From assembly GCF_963259705.1 (NCBI RefSeq), contig NC_081852.1, forward strand, positions 59,830,859-59,894,858: a stretch of 64,000 nucleotides of DNA. Reading direction: 5' to 3'. The notes under the pieces are model-generated. The model was not told the DNA's origin. It did no database searches and saw nothing but the letters and a program-made list of their open reading frames with translations. Source of the stretch: Myotis daubentonii. Lineage: Eukaryota > Chordata > Mammalia > Chiroptera > Vespertilionidae. The translations under genes and the position numbers were made by a program. This document shows, piece after piece, positions 21,301-30,994 of the stretch (position 1 is the first letter of the stretch; each line of letters starts with the position of its first letter).

Positions 21301-24300
21301 TTTTTGGAAAACGTTTCTTGATGAGGCAGAAATTGTTGGTTCAAAAATCCTGCGTTTCCTTTATTTAGTGCATCTCCCATTTGGCTGTTTTCAATGATGC
21401 TCTGATGGCGCACCTCCCCCCCCCCCCCCAGGCGATCTTGGTCATTGTGAGGGCATGTTCCCTGTGCCCTGTGAGCCCGTGCCCAGCATCCCCGCTCGTT
21501 GTGAAGCAGGCTCCTCGCCCCAGGCCCTCCTGGCAGCGATGCTCGAGGTCCTGAGACCCTGTGGCCAGCTTGCTCCGCCAGCACCGGGCAGCGAGGAGCT
21601 TGGCATTTGCTGTTGATCGTTGGGGAATCTCCTTGTTTTTTCCCTCCGGTTGAGGCTTCCTCCCGGCTTCTCTGCTGTGGGTCCTCTTTCCCGGATGGGC
21701 CGCCAGGGCCTTGGGGATGCAGCTCTTCAGACAGTCACCTCTCCGTCCGCATTAGACAGGCTCCACCCGCGAAGACGACCCCGAGTGGGAGAATAGCTCT
21801 CAAAGTCAATTAAGTCAGCCAAGCATATGGTGGAATAAGAGTGTACAATTGTATTTATCCATCAAAATGGAAACAACAACCCTGAATTAGTAAAATACTG
21901 TGAGCGCTGGGAGGTGAGGGGTGGGAGTCGAGGTGTCCCAGGCCCCTTGCTTCCCTCTGCTTCACCTGCAGGAACCTGGCTCACCTGGGCTCATGGAACT
22001 TTCCACGGGCTGACCACTCTCACCTCTAAATTCAGGATTAAACATCTGCTCAACCCAGCAGGGGTGGGGACCGGGGTGCAAACCCCCACTTCCCTGTCCC
22101 TGGGAGACCAATCACAGGCAGGTTCCGGCATGTTCTCCAGGACCCTGCCAGGCCTCCTGTACCGTCCGTGGCTTCTCCTTCCCCGTAAGGGGAACACCTG
22201 CCCCGGACTGAAGGGACATCTGTTTGCCCGGTTTCCTGATCACCTCCCAGAAATCTGTGAGCCCGGAATCACCTCCCAGGTGCACTGGCTGCACCCCAGC
22301 CCCTGTCTCAGGGCTGCTTCCCAGAAATTCAAAGGATGACACTGTCTCACTGTCAAGGACACACCAAGGGCACAGCCTCCCCCTCCAGCCTGTCCACTTC
22401 CTCCTGGCGGTGTCCATCTCCCGCTGCCTGTAACGGTCAGGAGCTCCCGCGCCAGAGACAGAAGACGCGGGCGAGCGTTGCAGGAAATTGGCTAAAGAGG
22501 GTAATGGTGTGAGTGCTAATTGCAAAGGACAGTGTTTGTTGTCAGCCTGAGCAGCAGACGGGAGGGAGGGCTGGAAGGGAGGGCCGAGGGTGGACAGGCG
22601 GCTCCTCAAGAATGGAATTGGCAGCATTGGGGCTCAGGGGGGGCGGCCGTGGGGTGCTCAGGCCAAAGGGACGTTTATGCACCTTCTTCAGGGGCCGCTG
22701 GGTCTCCTGTGTGGTTAAGCGACTGTCACGTCCGCCTGCCCCCAGTGGCCTTGGTGCCCCTCAGGTCGCGGCGCCAGCTTCCCCACCTCCCTCCACCAGG
22801 TGAGAAAGGCCTTGCCCCTCCTGCCCGAGGCCTGTGGTCCATCCCCCCGAGAGCAGGGGAGACCGGAGTAGGCAGGAGGGAGAGAGCCCGTGGTCCATGG
22901 GTCGCCCTACCAACACAGCGTGTGTGTGATCGTAAAATTTGCTAAAAAACATTAGCGTCCGAAGTAAGTGGATTTTTGTTTGAGATGGAGATTGGCCCCT
23001 TACGGAGCCCTGGGCACCCCAGTGCCATGGTCCGGAGCTGAGGCAGCAGCAGCTCTGCTGGGCCCCTATACAGTCAGGCAGGAGGCGACAAGGATGAGGA
23101 GGGCGGTGCAGACAGACAGTCACCCAGATGCACACGGAGCCAGGACGGGGTTCCCAGCTGCTCAGAGGGGAGCCCCTGCCTCAGCTGTAACTGAGTGAGC
23201 CAGACAGCACTGACCCCCACCTTCCCCCCTCCGAGGCAGACAATTGATCCTGCGATTCAGAACTTGGCAGAGCCGTCCTTGGCCATCTTCCTGCCCGTCC
23301 TCCGGCCTTTAAGTCCCGGCCTCCTCTGGGATCCAGGGATTGACAGAGACTCAAAATAGCCTTTGGCTTTGAAGATCAAAGTAGTGCCTGCTGCCCGCAG
23401 GCGCCCTGCCTGCCGAGGTCTGGTCTAGAGACGGAGGGACTGTCGCCGGCATCGGGCGCTAAGGGACTTACGTGATCTCACCTTTTAGCCCGAGCTGAAC
23501 TCTCAGACACTTTACTTAAACAGGATCCATTTTCCTCCAAAACGCAATCTCCCCAGCGGCCACAGCGGCCCTTTGCTCAGTGCTCGGACGGGCTCTGGTG
23601 ATGCTGGGACTGAGGCGGAGCCGTCTCATCCTTTGTGCTCAAGACTCTTCACCCTCGCCCTGCCCCCCGTGGCCTGCTGACCCCCGGGGGGCTTTGGTGA
23701 GGGCCACCCTCGAACTCTGTCCTCTGGGTGGGGACAGCCCAGTGCTCAGCTGGTCAAGAGGCAGACAGTGGAGCTGTTTGTTCTGATAAAACACGTCGTT
23801 GGGGTTTCCAAACGAGACATTTTCACGAAGAGGCGTTGAAACAGCTGTAGAAGGAAGGGCCGGTCCCAGGGGCTGCAGACAGGACACCAGCTTTGACCTT
23901 GAGCTGCAGCCTCCCTCCGCCTGCCCTCCCTCCAGCCTTGGCATCTGCAGGTGCAGATGGTGCCGCACAGGGACGCCATGCCAGCCAGCCACCACGGTGA
24001 CCTCTGACCCTGCCCGATGTGGCCACTTTCTGGCGGTGGCATCTGTCGGGTGGGAAGTGGGCCCTGCCGCTCCTCCTGTGCCCGCGCTGTAGACACCAGC
24101 TCTGGTGTCTCCGCTGGAGAAACGGCAGGGGACAGACAGCCACTCAACATAGTGACGTCAGAGGACCTGCGCCAAGAGGCTGGCGGCTGCAGGGGCAAGG
24201 ACACGGCGCCAGCGCAGCCCCCAGTGGGGAGGTCACATCCCACCACTGCCCAGGCAGAGGACGGCTCCAATCCTGGGTGAAATGAAGACCGTGCGTAAAT

Positions 24301-25648
24301 GCGAGCGGCCAGCGGCTCTGTCCACCACGGTGACAACAGACGCGCTCCCGCCAAGACAGACGTCTCCCCCTCCACGGACAGCGCCGGCCACCAGTGGGCA
24401 CACGCTGGATGCCCAGATGTTTCTGGAAGGACAGCTTCTGGTTGTCCAGAGCTGACACGACGAGTGGGGAACACGGTTCCGGAAGGACATGGAGTCAGCC
24501 TCACAGTCAGGCTGCCGTGGGAGGCTGGATGTCACAGGGAGGGTGTGAACTGCCTGAAGGGTCCCGTTGTTCAAGGACAAACGCCGCAGAATCCAGGGAG
24601 CGCGAGGTGCGATGGGTAGAGATCAGTGTTGGAGATGAAGGGAAGTTCAGGAGAGAACGGCACTGGTCTGGGGGACCTGTGCATGGGCAGAGTTCTACAG
24701 AGGCCCCAAGACCGAACCCCTGGGTGCATGATCCAGAACAGTGTGGGCGGGGCCTGTGGACAGGGTGGGGGTCACCAGGACAACGTCGCACTGTGAAGGG
24801 TGCTGTGGAGAAGAGAGTACCCTACTGTGGGGGGAACCCCGGGGCTCCTCGGGGCTGAGAACGGCCCCAAGAAGCGCTCAGCCTGCCCCATAGGGGGGAC
24901 TTTCCGTCCCACCTGTGGGGGCACAGGCCTGGGGGACTGGGCATTTATCAGAGGCGATCACGGGGCTGATTGTAACGAGTCATCGAGAGTCCCTGTTCCG
25001 GAACAGCTGTGCCCCCCTCAGGCAGCGAGGGCCCTGTGTCATGCGCATGCTGTCTGGCTCCCGCCTCCGTCCTGGGCCCCACGCCCCGGCCACCCTCTCT
25101 CGACTGCTCAAGCCCTGCAGGAGGTTAGCATGGCTGCCTGGAGATACAATGACGCCTGTTTTATCTCCGTGAATCACAGTCGCTGTCGACGTGGCTCATC
25201 TCAAGTATTCACAGATTGTAGATTCGGTCAAAGGCAAGGATGATATACTGTTAATTTTTTAAAAATGTATTTTATTATGCATCTACACCTCTGAAGAGTG
25301 TCAGCAAACTGGTGGAGTGAGTTATGTGACACCGAGTCCCTGGCAGGGCCCACAGGAGACAGGAGACTAAGTGTCACGTGGTTCGTAGGTAGGAGCCTGG
25401 GCAGGAAGGGAGAACTAGGTGGACACTAAAGACCTCTGAGTGCAGGGTGGGCTTTGTGAGATGGTCGTGTGGAAGAATCGAGAGAATGTGGAGATGTTGA
25501 CAATATGGAAATCTAGGTGTGGGGTACATGCCAACTTTGCAATATGCTTGTGACTTCTCCGTAAACCTTACACTATTGCCAAATAAAATAGTTTTAAAAA
25601 ATAAATCCCACCTCAGAAAGGGTTAAGTGTGGATTCAAAATCAACTAA

Positions 25649-25867
25649 GCCCAGCCGGTATGGCTCAGCGGCTGAGCATCAGCCCAGGAACCAAGAGGTC
25701 ATTGGTTCGGTTCCCAGTCAAGGCACATGCCCAGGTGGCAGGCTCGATCTCCAGCAGGGGATGTGCAGGAGGCAGCCTATTGATGTTTCTCTCTTGTTGA
25801 TGTTTCTATCTCTCTATCCCTCTGCCTTCCTCTCTCTCTAAAAATCAATAAAGGAAAAAAAAAAATT
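25649..25867 (+). mobile_element. Ves SINE
   Basis: Plus-strand copy: head GCCCAGCCGGTATGGCTCAG, B box GGTTCGGTTCCCAG, ATGTGCAGGAGGCAGCC, a pyrimidine-rich segment and an AATCAATAAAGG plus poly-A tail. The target duplication is AAAATCAACTAA (25637-25648), repeated with one change as AAAACTCAACTAA after the tail. Confidence 0.92.
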
Positions 25868-26251
25868 AAAACTCAACTAAAATGATGCTCCCCTCAGACT
25901 ATTTGCAGGGCGTGGCGTCTCCCTGGGCTGCGCGCTGAAGTTTTCGGTGCCCTTTCTTCCTTCAAGCTGTGACAGCCCAGCGTGTCACAGCTCCACGGAT
26001 GTACGGGGCTTCTGGTCAGAGACGCGTGGCCCCGAAAGACGCCCCAGGAAGAAATAGGGTCACGAGAGTAGACGTGAAACTTCCTAATGCTCTCAGCATG
26101 GACATCTTAGAAGCATGACGTGTCGAACACTTTTCGGCAGCCCTGCATCCCCGCCCCGGCGTCCTGAAGGCTGTCCTTGGCCCGTGACCTTGTCAGCAGC
26201 TGCAGGCTCAGCACAGGTGCTAAAAACAACTCTGTTCCTCCCTCCCTGCAG

Positions 26252-26341
26252 GTGTCAGCGTTTTCTACGTGGGAGAAAGAATTGCATAAGGTCGTGTTTG
26301 ATCCCCGCTACCTCCTGCTGAACTCCGAGGAACGGAAACAG
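26252..26341 (+). CDS. TCERG1L: TCERG1L exon 10 (provisional): core of first FF domain
   Basis: A 90-nt exon of exactly 30 codons, from acceptor CCTCCCTGCAG to donor GTACGG, in phase 0 on both sides. It encodes [19 protein letters not shown] and then [11 protein letters not shown]. The pair of hallmark positions, Trp in STWEKEL and the FDPRYLLL turn, is the signature of FF domain 1 in TCERG1 and TCERG1L. Skipping this exon would remove 30 residues without a frameshift. The only apparent departure from the human protein as I know it is a conservative Val where Ile is usual (HKVV). Confidence 0.95.
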
Positions 26342-26906
26342 GTACGGGTGGCAAGGAGACAGCCTGGGGACGCGCCATCGGGATGACCCGCCTGGGAGCA
26401 CGGCTGGCGGACAGATGCCGCCGTCCGGGGGAGGTGTGGACGGGTGCTCCAGCCCGGGAGTTGGTGGCCGGTGTGTGGTGGGTCTGGAGGAAGGGTGTCC
26501 TGTCACCTGCTTGATGAGCTCGCCCTGGATGACCGTGTTAGGGAGATAAAGGTCTGTTGTACGAATGGGGAGACGGGAGAGGACCCAGGGAACTGTGTCC
26601 CTAAGTAACGGATGGACGTCCCCACAAAGGACAGGGCTGGATCGCGGGTCGCCTGCCTGGAGCATGTTTCAAAGGGAGGTCTGGCCGACGGGCGCTTGGT
26701 CCCGAGGCCGAGGAGGAAGGGAAGGAGCCGGTGGCTGATGCACTGGGCACGGGCGTCCGCAGAGGGTGGACGCCAGCGTTCAGGAGGATCCGCCCCACCC
26801 CGGGGAGAGGCGGCAGTCTAGGAGGCGTGGAACTGAGGCTGACCTGATCGGGGGACGACAGTGGGGCCCCATTCAAAGCACACAGCCCTGTTTATGAATG
26901 GAAGCA

Positions 26907-27644
26907 TGCCGGGAGCCGGTCCATCCTTGCTGTTTCAAGGGACCTGGCATATATGGCATACAGTTCTTAATATGTTTGCTCACCTTCTTGGCGCTGTGTT
27001 TTAACCAAGGTCACCTCTCCGAGAAAGGTTGAATCCCCAGGTAGGGATTTTCCCCTGAAGTTAGGGAGGGAATAAAACCCCTCAACTAAGTGCCAGGCAG
27101 GTAATTAATCACTTTAACTATGAACAATTATGCTTAAGCTACATAATCTTTACTCCCTGGAATGGAGATAAGAAATGCCCTAACCTTTGGAATAGAGATT
27201 GATAGGATTGAATCAACTGGTATAAATACAGATGTAACAAGACAGGAGGAGACAGAACTTAAGAAGAGAGCCAAGAAGACAGAACCTACACAGAACCTAC
27301 AGACAGAAGAACTTCGCTGGAGAGAACATGGCAAAAGATCCTGGACTGAACCTGACTATAGAACATGGCAAGAGAACCTGACTAGAACCTGGTGACTGAA
27401 CCTGGCTGGAGAACCTGGACAGAACCTGGCTGGAGAACCTAGCGAGGGAACATGGCTACAGAACCCGGCTGGAGAACCTGTACAGAACCTGGCTGGAGAT
27501 CCTAAGGAGAACCTCTCTGGAGATCGAGACCAGACTTGGCTGGAGATCCGGGCTAGAGATCCTGGCTAGGCTGCTGAACAACTGAACGCTGTCTCCGTGT
27601 CATTCCTTCTTCGCCGATTCTGTCCACACCTTTGGGAACCCCTG
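26907..27644 (+). repeat. ERV LTR 1 (5' LTR of unit A, type-1 body)
   Basis: It begins TGCCGGGAGCCGGTCC and carries a TATA-like GGTATAAATA and an R/U5 body built of imperfect AGAACCTGGCTGG-type repeats. The 3' end is damaged: the last part of U5 and the first half of the primer-binding site seen in unit B are missing between CCCCTG and AACAGGA. ORFs read through the GAACCTG repeats are not genes. Confidence 0.85.
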
Positions 27645-27773
27645 AAACAGGATTCCCATAGGTAAGCCCCCCCCCATTGAGAACCCCCACACTCAGGACG
27701 GATAGGACTCCACCAGGGTGCTACAGACCCCCCTATAGAGGATAAGTAGGGTAAGAAGGTGGATAGTACAGAA

Positions 27774-27944
27774 CTTAGATTGAGAAGATGTGCCATACTG
27801 AGTCCAAAGAAAGAAGACTCTGTGTTGATCCTTAGATTGAGAAGATGTGCCATACTGAGTCCAAAGAAAGAAGACTCTGTATTGATCTTTAGATTAAGAA
27901 GATGTGCCATACTGAGTCTAAAGAAATAAGACTCTGTATTGATC
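27774..27944 (+). repeat. 57-bp tandem repeat, three copies, at ERV gag start
   Basis: Unit beginning CTTAGATTGAGAAGATGTGC, repeated with a 57-bp period and few changes. 57 bp is 19 codons, and each copy contains an ATG followed by a short frame. In the first two copies the frame ends in TAG; only the third opens into the longer gag-like frame. Unit B has two copies. Confidence 0.85.
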
Positions 27945-28174
27945 TTTTAACACATATGCTTGCTAGCAGAGGAGTTAAGGTTACTCCCAGTCAGACAGAA
28001 CGTTTTATACAAGAAGTATGTCCATGCTTTTCTGAGGAAGGAAAGGTAAATGTAGAGGCATGGGAGAAGGTAGGCCCAAGGAGCCTTATCCTTAACCCCA
28101 CTGCAGCCTTTCCACCCCGGGAAAGTGCAGGATTGGCAAGCTCTCCCTGGGATGATAGATCAGGACTCAGGTAA
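27902..28174 (+). pseudogene. ERV gag fragment, matrix-like (unit A)
   Basis: A 90-codon open stretch whose middle (LASRGVKVTPSQ, then EGKVNVEAWEKVG) resembles the N-terminal matrix domain of betaretrovirus-type Gag. It is broken: it lacks a convincing myristoylation start (the Met is followed by Cys, not Gly), carries tandem start duplications upstream and stops before any capsid sequence. It is too short to be functional. Whether it is transcribed from LTR 1 is unknown. Confidence 0.6.
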
Positions 28175-28274
28175 TAGCGGAAAGCGTCAATCCTACTCTT
28201 AAAATGGATATAAGAGAGCATTTGAGGTTTTTCTTTTTAATGCCTGCTTTTAAAAAATAAAAAAAGGGGGAATT

Positions 28275-28968
28275 TGCCGGGAGCCGGTCCATGCTTGCTG
28301 TTTCAAGGGACCTGGCATATATGGCATACAGTTCTTAATATGTTTGCTCACCTTCTTGGCGCTGTGTTTTAACCAAGGTCACCTCTCCGAGAAAGGTTGA
28401 ATCCCCAGGTAGGGATTTTCCCCTGAAGTTAGGGAGGGAATAAAACCCCTCAACTAAGTGCCAGGCGGGTAATTAATCACTTTAACTATGAACAATCATG
28501 CTTAAGCTACATAATCTTTACTCCCTGGAATGGAGATAAGAAACGCCCTAACCTTTGGAATAGAGATTGATAGGATTGGAATCAACTGGTATATATACAG
28601 ATGCAACAAGACAACAGACAGAATTCAGAACACAGAACCTACACAGAACGTTCTCTAGAGACAGAAGAACTTCGCTGGAGAGAACATGGCAAAAGATCCT
28701 GGACTGAACCTGACTACAGAAATTGGCAAGAGAACCTGACTAGAACCTGGGGACTGAACCTGGCTGGAGAACCTGGACAGAGCCTGGCTGGGGAACCTAG
28801 CGAGAGAACATGGCTACAGAACCTGGCTGGAGAACCAGCAGAACCTCTCTGGAGATCGAGACCAGATCCTGGCTGTAGATCCTGGCTAGGCTGCTGATCA
28901 ACTGAACGCTGTCTCCGTGTCCTTCCTTCTTCGCCGACTCCGTCCATGCCTTTGGGGACCCCTGACCC
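28275..28968 (+). repeat. ERV LTR 2 (3' LTR of unit A, type-2 body)
   Basis: It begins TGCCGGGAGCCGGTCCATGC directly after the polypurine tract. Its R/U5 body differs from LTR 1 by several indels (for example ACAACAGACAGAATTCAG in place of the type-1 text). It is truncated near the U5 end at CCCCTGACC, where it meets the inverted LTR 3. The last nine bases (28960-28968) form the spacer of the palindrome. Confidence 0.85.
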
Positions 28969-29702
28969 GTCCCCAAAGGCGTGGACGGAGTCGGCGAAGA
29001 AGGAAGAACACGGAGACAGCGTTCAGTTGATCAGCAGCCTAGCCAGGATCTCTAGCCCGGATCTCCAGCCAAGTCTGGTCTCGATCTCCAGAGAGGTTCT
29101 CCTTAGGATCTCCAGCCAGGTTCTGTACAGGTTCTCCAGCCGGGTTCTGTAGCCATGTTCCCTCGCTAGGTTCTCCAGCCAGGTTCTGTCCAGGTTCTCC
29201 AGCCAGGTTCAGTCACCAGGTTCTAGTCAGGTTCTCTTGCCATGTTCTATAGTCAGGTTCAGTCCAGGATCTTTTGCCATGTTCTCTCCAGCGAAGTTCT
29301 TCTGTCTGTAGGTTCTGTGTAGGTTCTGTCTTCTTGGCTCTCTTCTTAAGTTCTGTCTCCTCCTGTCTTGTTACATCTGTATTTATACCAGTTGATTCCA
29401 ATCCTATCAATCTCTATTCCAAAGGTTAGGGCGTTTCTTATCTCCATTCCAGGGAGTAAAGATTATGTAGCTTAAGCATGATTGTTCATAGTTAAAGTGA
29501 TTAATTACCCGCCTGGCACTTAGTTGAGGGGTTTTATTCCCTCCCTAACTTCAGGGGAAAATCCCTACCTGGGGATTCAACCTTTCTCGGAGAGGTGACC
29601 TTGGTTAAAACACAGCGCCAAGAAGGTGAGCAAACATATTAAGAACTGTATGCCATATATGCCAGGTCCCTTGAAACAGCAAGCATGGACTGGCTCCTGG
29701 CA
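28969..29702 (-). repeat. ERV LTR 3 (3' LTR of unit B, type-1 body)
   Basis: The reverse complement begins TGCCAGGAGCCAGTCCATGC and carries the same R/U5 indels as LTR 1, including the CTTAAGAAGAGAGCC segment and GATCCGGGCTAGAGATCC. It too lacks the final U5 bases at the junction. Confidence 0.85.
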
Positions 29703-29796
29703 AATTCCCCCTTTTTTTATTTTTTAAAAGCAGGCATTAAAAAGAAAAACCTCAAATGCTCTCTTATATCCATTTTAAGAGTAGGATTGACGCTTT

Positions 29797-30086
29797 CCGC
29801 TATTACCTGAGTCCTGATCTATCATCCCAGGGAGAGCTTGCCAATCCTGCACTTTCCCGGGGTGGAAAGGCTGCAGTGGGGTTAAGGATAAGGCTCCTTG
29901 GGCCTACCTTCTCCCATGCCTCTACATTTACCTTTCCGGCACCTTTCCTTCCTCAGAAAAGCATGGACATATTTCTTGTATAAAATGTTCCATCTGACTG
30001 GGAGTAACCTTAACTCCTCTGCTAGCAAGCATATGTGTTAAAAGATCAATACAGAGTCTTTTTTCTTTAGACTCAGTATGGCACAT
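29797..30086 (-). pseudogene. ERV gag fragment, matrix-like (unit B), frameshifted
   Basis: Inverted copy of the unit A gag fragment. It contains a 10-bp insertion relative to unit A (an extra TGCCGGAAAG beside GAAAGGTAAATG), which breaks the frame. No full open frame remains. Confidence 0.65.
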
Positions 30087-30259
30087 CTTCTCAATCTAAG
30101 GATCAATACAGAGTCTTCTTTCTTTGGACTCAGTATGGCACATCTTCTCAATCTAAGTTCTGTACTATCCACCTTCTTACCCTACTTATCCTCTATAGGG
30201 GGGTCTGTAGCACCCTGGTGGAGTCCTATCCGTCCCGAGTGCGGGGTGCTTACCTAGGG

Positions 30260-30277
30260 GTCCCTGTTCGGGCGCCA
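30260..30277 (-). other. Retroviral primer-binding site, tRNA-Lys type
   Basis: The + strand reads GTCCCTGTTCGGGCGCCA, which equals the 3' end of mammalian tRNA-Lys(UUU). It lies two bases (TA) inside the CA end of LTR 4, the correct place for a minus-strand DNA primer site. Lys primers are used by lentiviruses and many class II ERVs. Confidence 0.9.
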
Positions 30278-30279
30278 TA

Positions 30280-30994
30280 TGCCGGGGTCGAACCCCAGCA
30301 GGTCCAGGGGTCCCCAAAGGTGTGGACGGAGTCGGCGAAGAAGGAATGACACAGAGGCAGTGTTCAGTTGATCAGCAGCCTAGCCAGGATCTACAGCCAG
30401 GATCTGGTCTCGATCTCCAGAGAGGTTCTGCTGGTTCTCCAGCCAGGTTCTGTAGCCATGTTCTCTCGCTAGGTTCCCCAGCCAGGCTCTGTCCAGGTTC
30501 TCCAGCCAGGTTCAGTCCCCAGGTTCTAGTCAGGTTCTCTTGCCAATTTCTGTAGTCAGGTTCAGTCCAGGATCTTTTGCCATGTTCTCTCCAGCGAAGT
30601 TCTTCTGTCTCTAGAGAACGTTCTGTGTAGGTTCTGTGTTCTGAATTCTGTCTGTTGTCTTGTTGCATCTGTATTTATACCAGTTGATTCCAATCCTATC
30701 AATCTCTATTCCAAAGGTTAGGGCATTTCTTATCTCCATTCCAGGGAGTAAAGATTATGTAGCTTAAGCATGATTGTTCATAGTTAAAGTGATTAATTAC
30801 CCGCCTGGCACTTAGTTGAGGGGTTTTATTCCCTCCCTAACTTCAGGGGAAAATCCCTACCTGGGGATTCAACCTTTCTCGGAGAGGTGACCTTGGTTAA
30901 AACACAGCGCCAAGAAGGTGAGCAAACATATTAAGAACAGTATGCCATATATGCCAGGTCCCTTGAAACAGCAAGGATGGACCGGCTCCCGGCA
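30280..30994 (-). repeat. ERV LTR 4 (5' LTR of unit B, type-2 body), full length
   Basis: The only LTR here with both canonical ends: on the minus strand it starts TGCCGGGAGCCGGTCC and ends GGTTCGACCCCGGCA, 715 bp. The R/U5 body matches LTR 2, while U3 and U5-end markers match LTR 1. Confidence 0.9.

Larger units (their letters stand above)
17912..26251. other. TCERG1L: TCERG1L intron 9 (provisional)
   Basis: An 8.3-kb intron, the longest here, from GTAAGC to CCTCCCTGCAG. It contains CCCTT/CCCTA pentamer arrays (19407-19511), an AT-rich candidate conserved block (about 19830-20010), an AT-rich L1-like 3' relic (about 20940-21300) and a Ves SINE (25649). 22209-22236 shares a 28-bp identity with 15389-15416. 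22500-25250 is GC-rich with no recognisable feature. Confidence 0.75.
27645..28274 (+). other. ERV unit A internal region
   Basis: It starts with the remnant of the primer-binding-site region and a GGTAAGC that could act as a splice donor. Next come a 57-bp unit present three times (27774-27944) and a gag 5' fragment (27902-28174). It ends in a polypurine tract (AAAAAAAGGGGGAATT) directly against LTR 2. Confidence 0.8.
29703..30279 (-). other. ERV unit B internal region with intact tRNA-Lys primer site
   Basis: Minus-strand counterpart of the unit A internal region. Read on the minus strand it has the primer-binding site, GGTAAGC, two copies of the 57-bp unit, the gag fragment and the polypurine tract (AAAAAAAGGGGGAATT) against LTR 3. 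It keeps the leader text that unit A has lost. Confidence 0.8.
26907..30994. mobile_element. Inverted pair of class II ERV derivatives sharing one target duplication
   Basis: Two LTR-internal-LTR units face each other tail to tail: unit A on + (26907-28968) and unit B on - (28969-30994). The outer boundaries are exactly an LTR start (TGCCGGGAGCC) and its reverse complement (GGCTCCCGGCA). The flanks are GAAGCA at 26901-26906 and GAAGCA at 30995-31000, a perfect 6-bp target duplication as made by betaretrovirus-like (ERVK) integrases. The internal regions keep only a leader and a gag 5' fragment before jumping to the polypurine tract; pro, pol and env are absent. The units are non-autonomous and broken. 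The tRNA-Lys primer site, 6-bp duplication and matrix-like gag fragment support class II. Confidence 0.85.

Noticed and set aside
27774..27944. Regular direct repeats that might suggest a CRISPR-like array
   Set aside because: Contiguous 57-bp tandem units without spacers, inside an ERV in a mammalian genome.
27162..30668. Repeated ORFs reading TEELRWREHGKRSWTEP and similar on both strands
   Set aside because: They are translations of the GAACCTG-type repeats in the R/U5 part of the four LTRs, not retroviral or host proteins.
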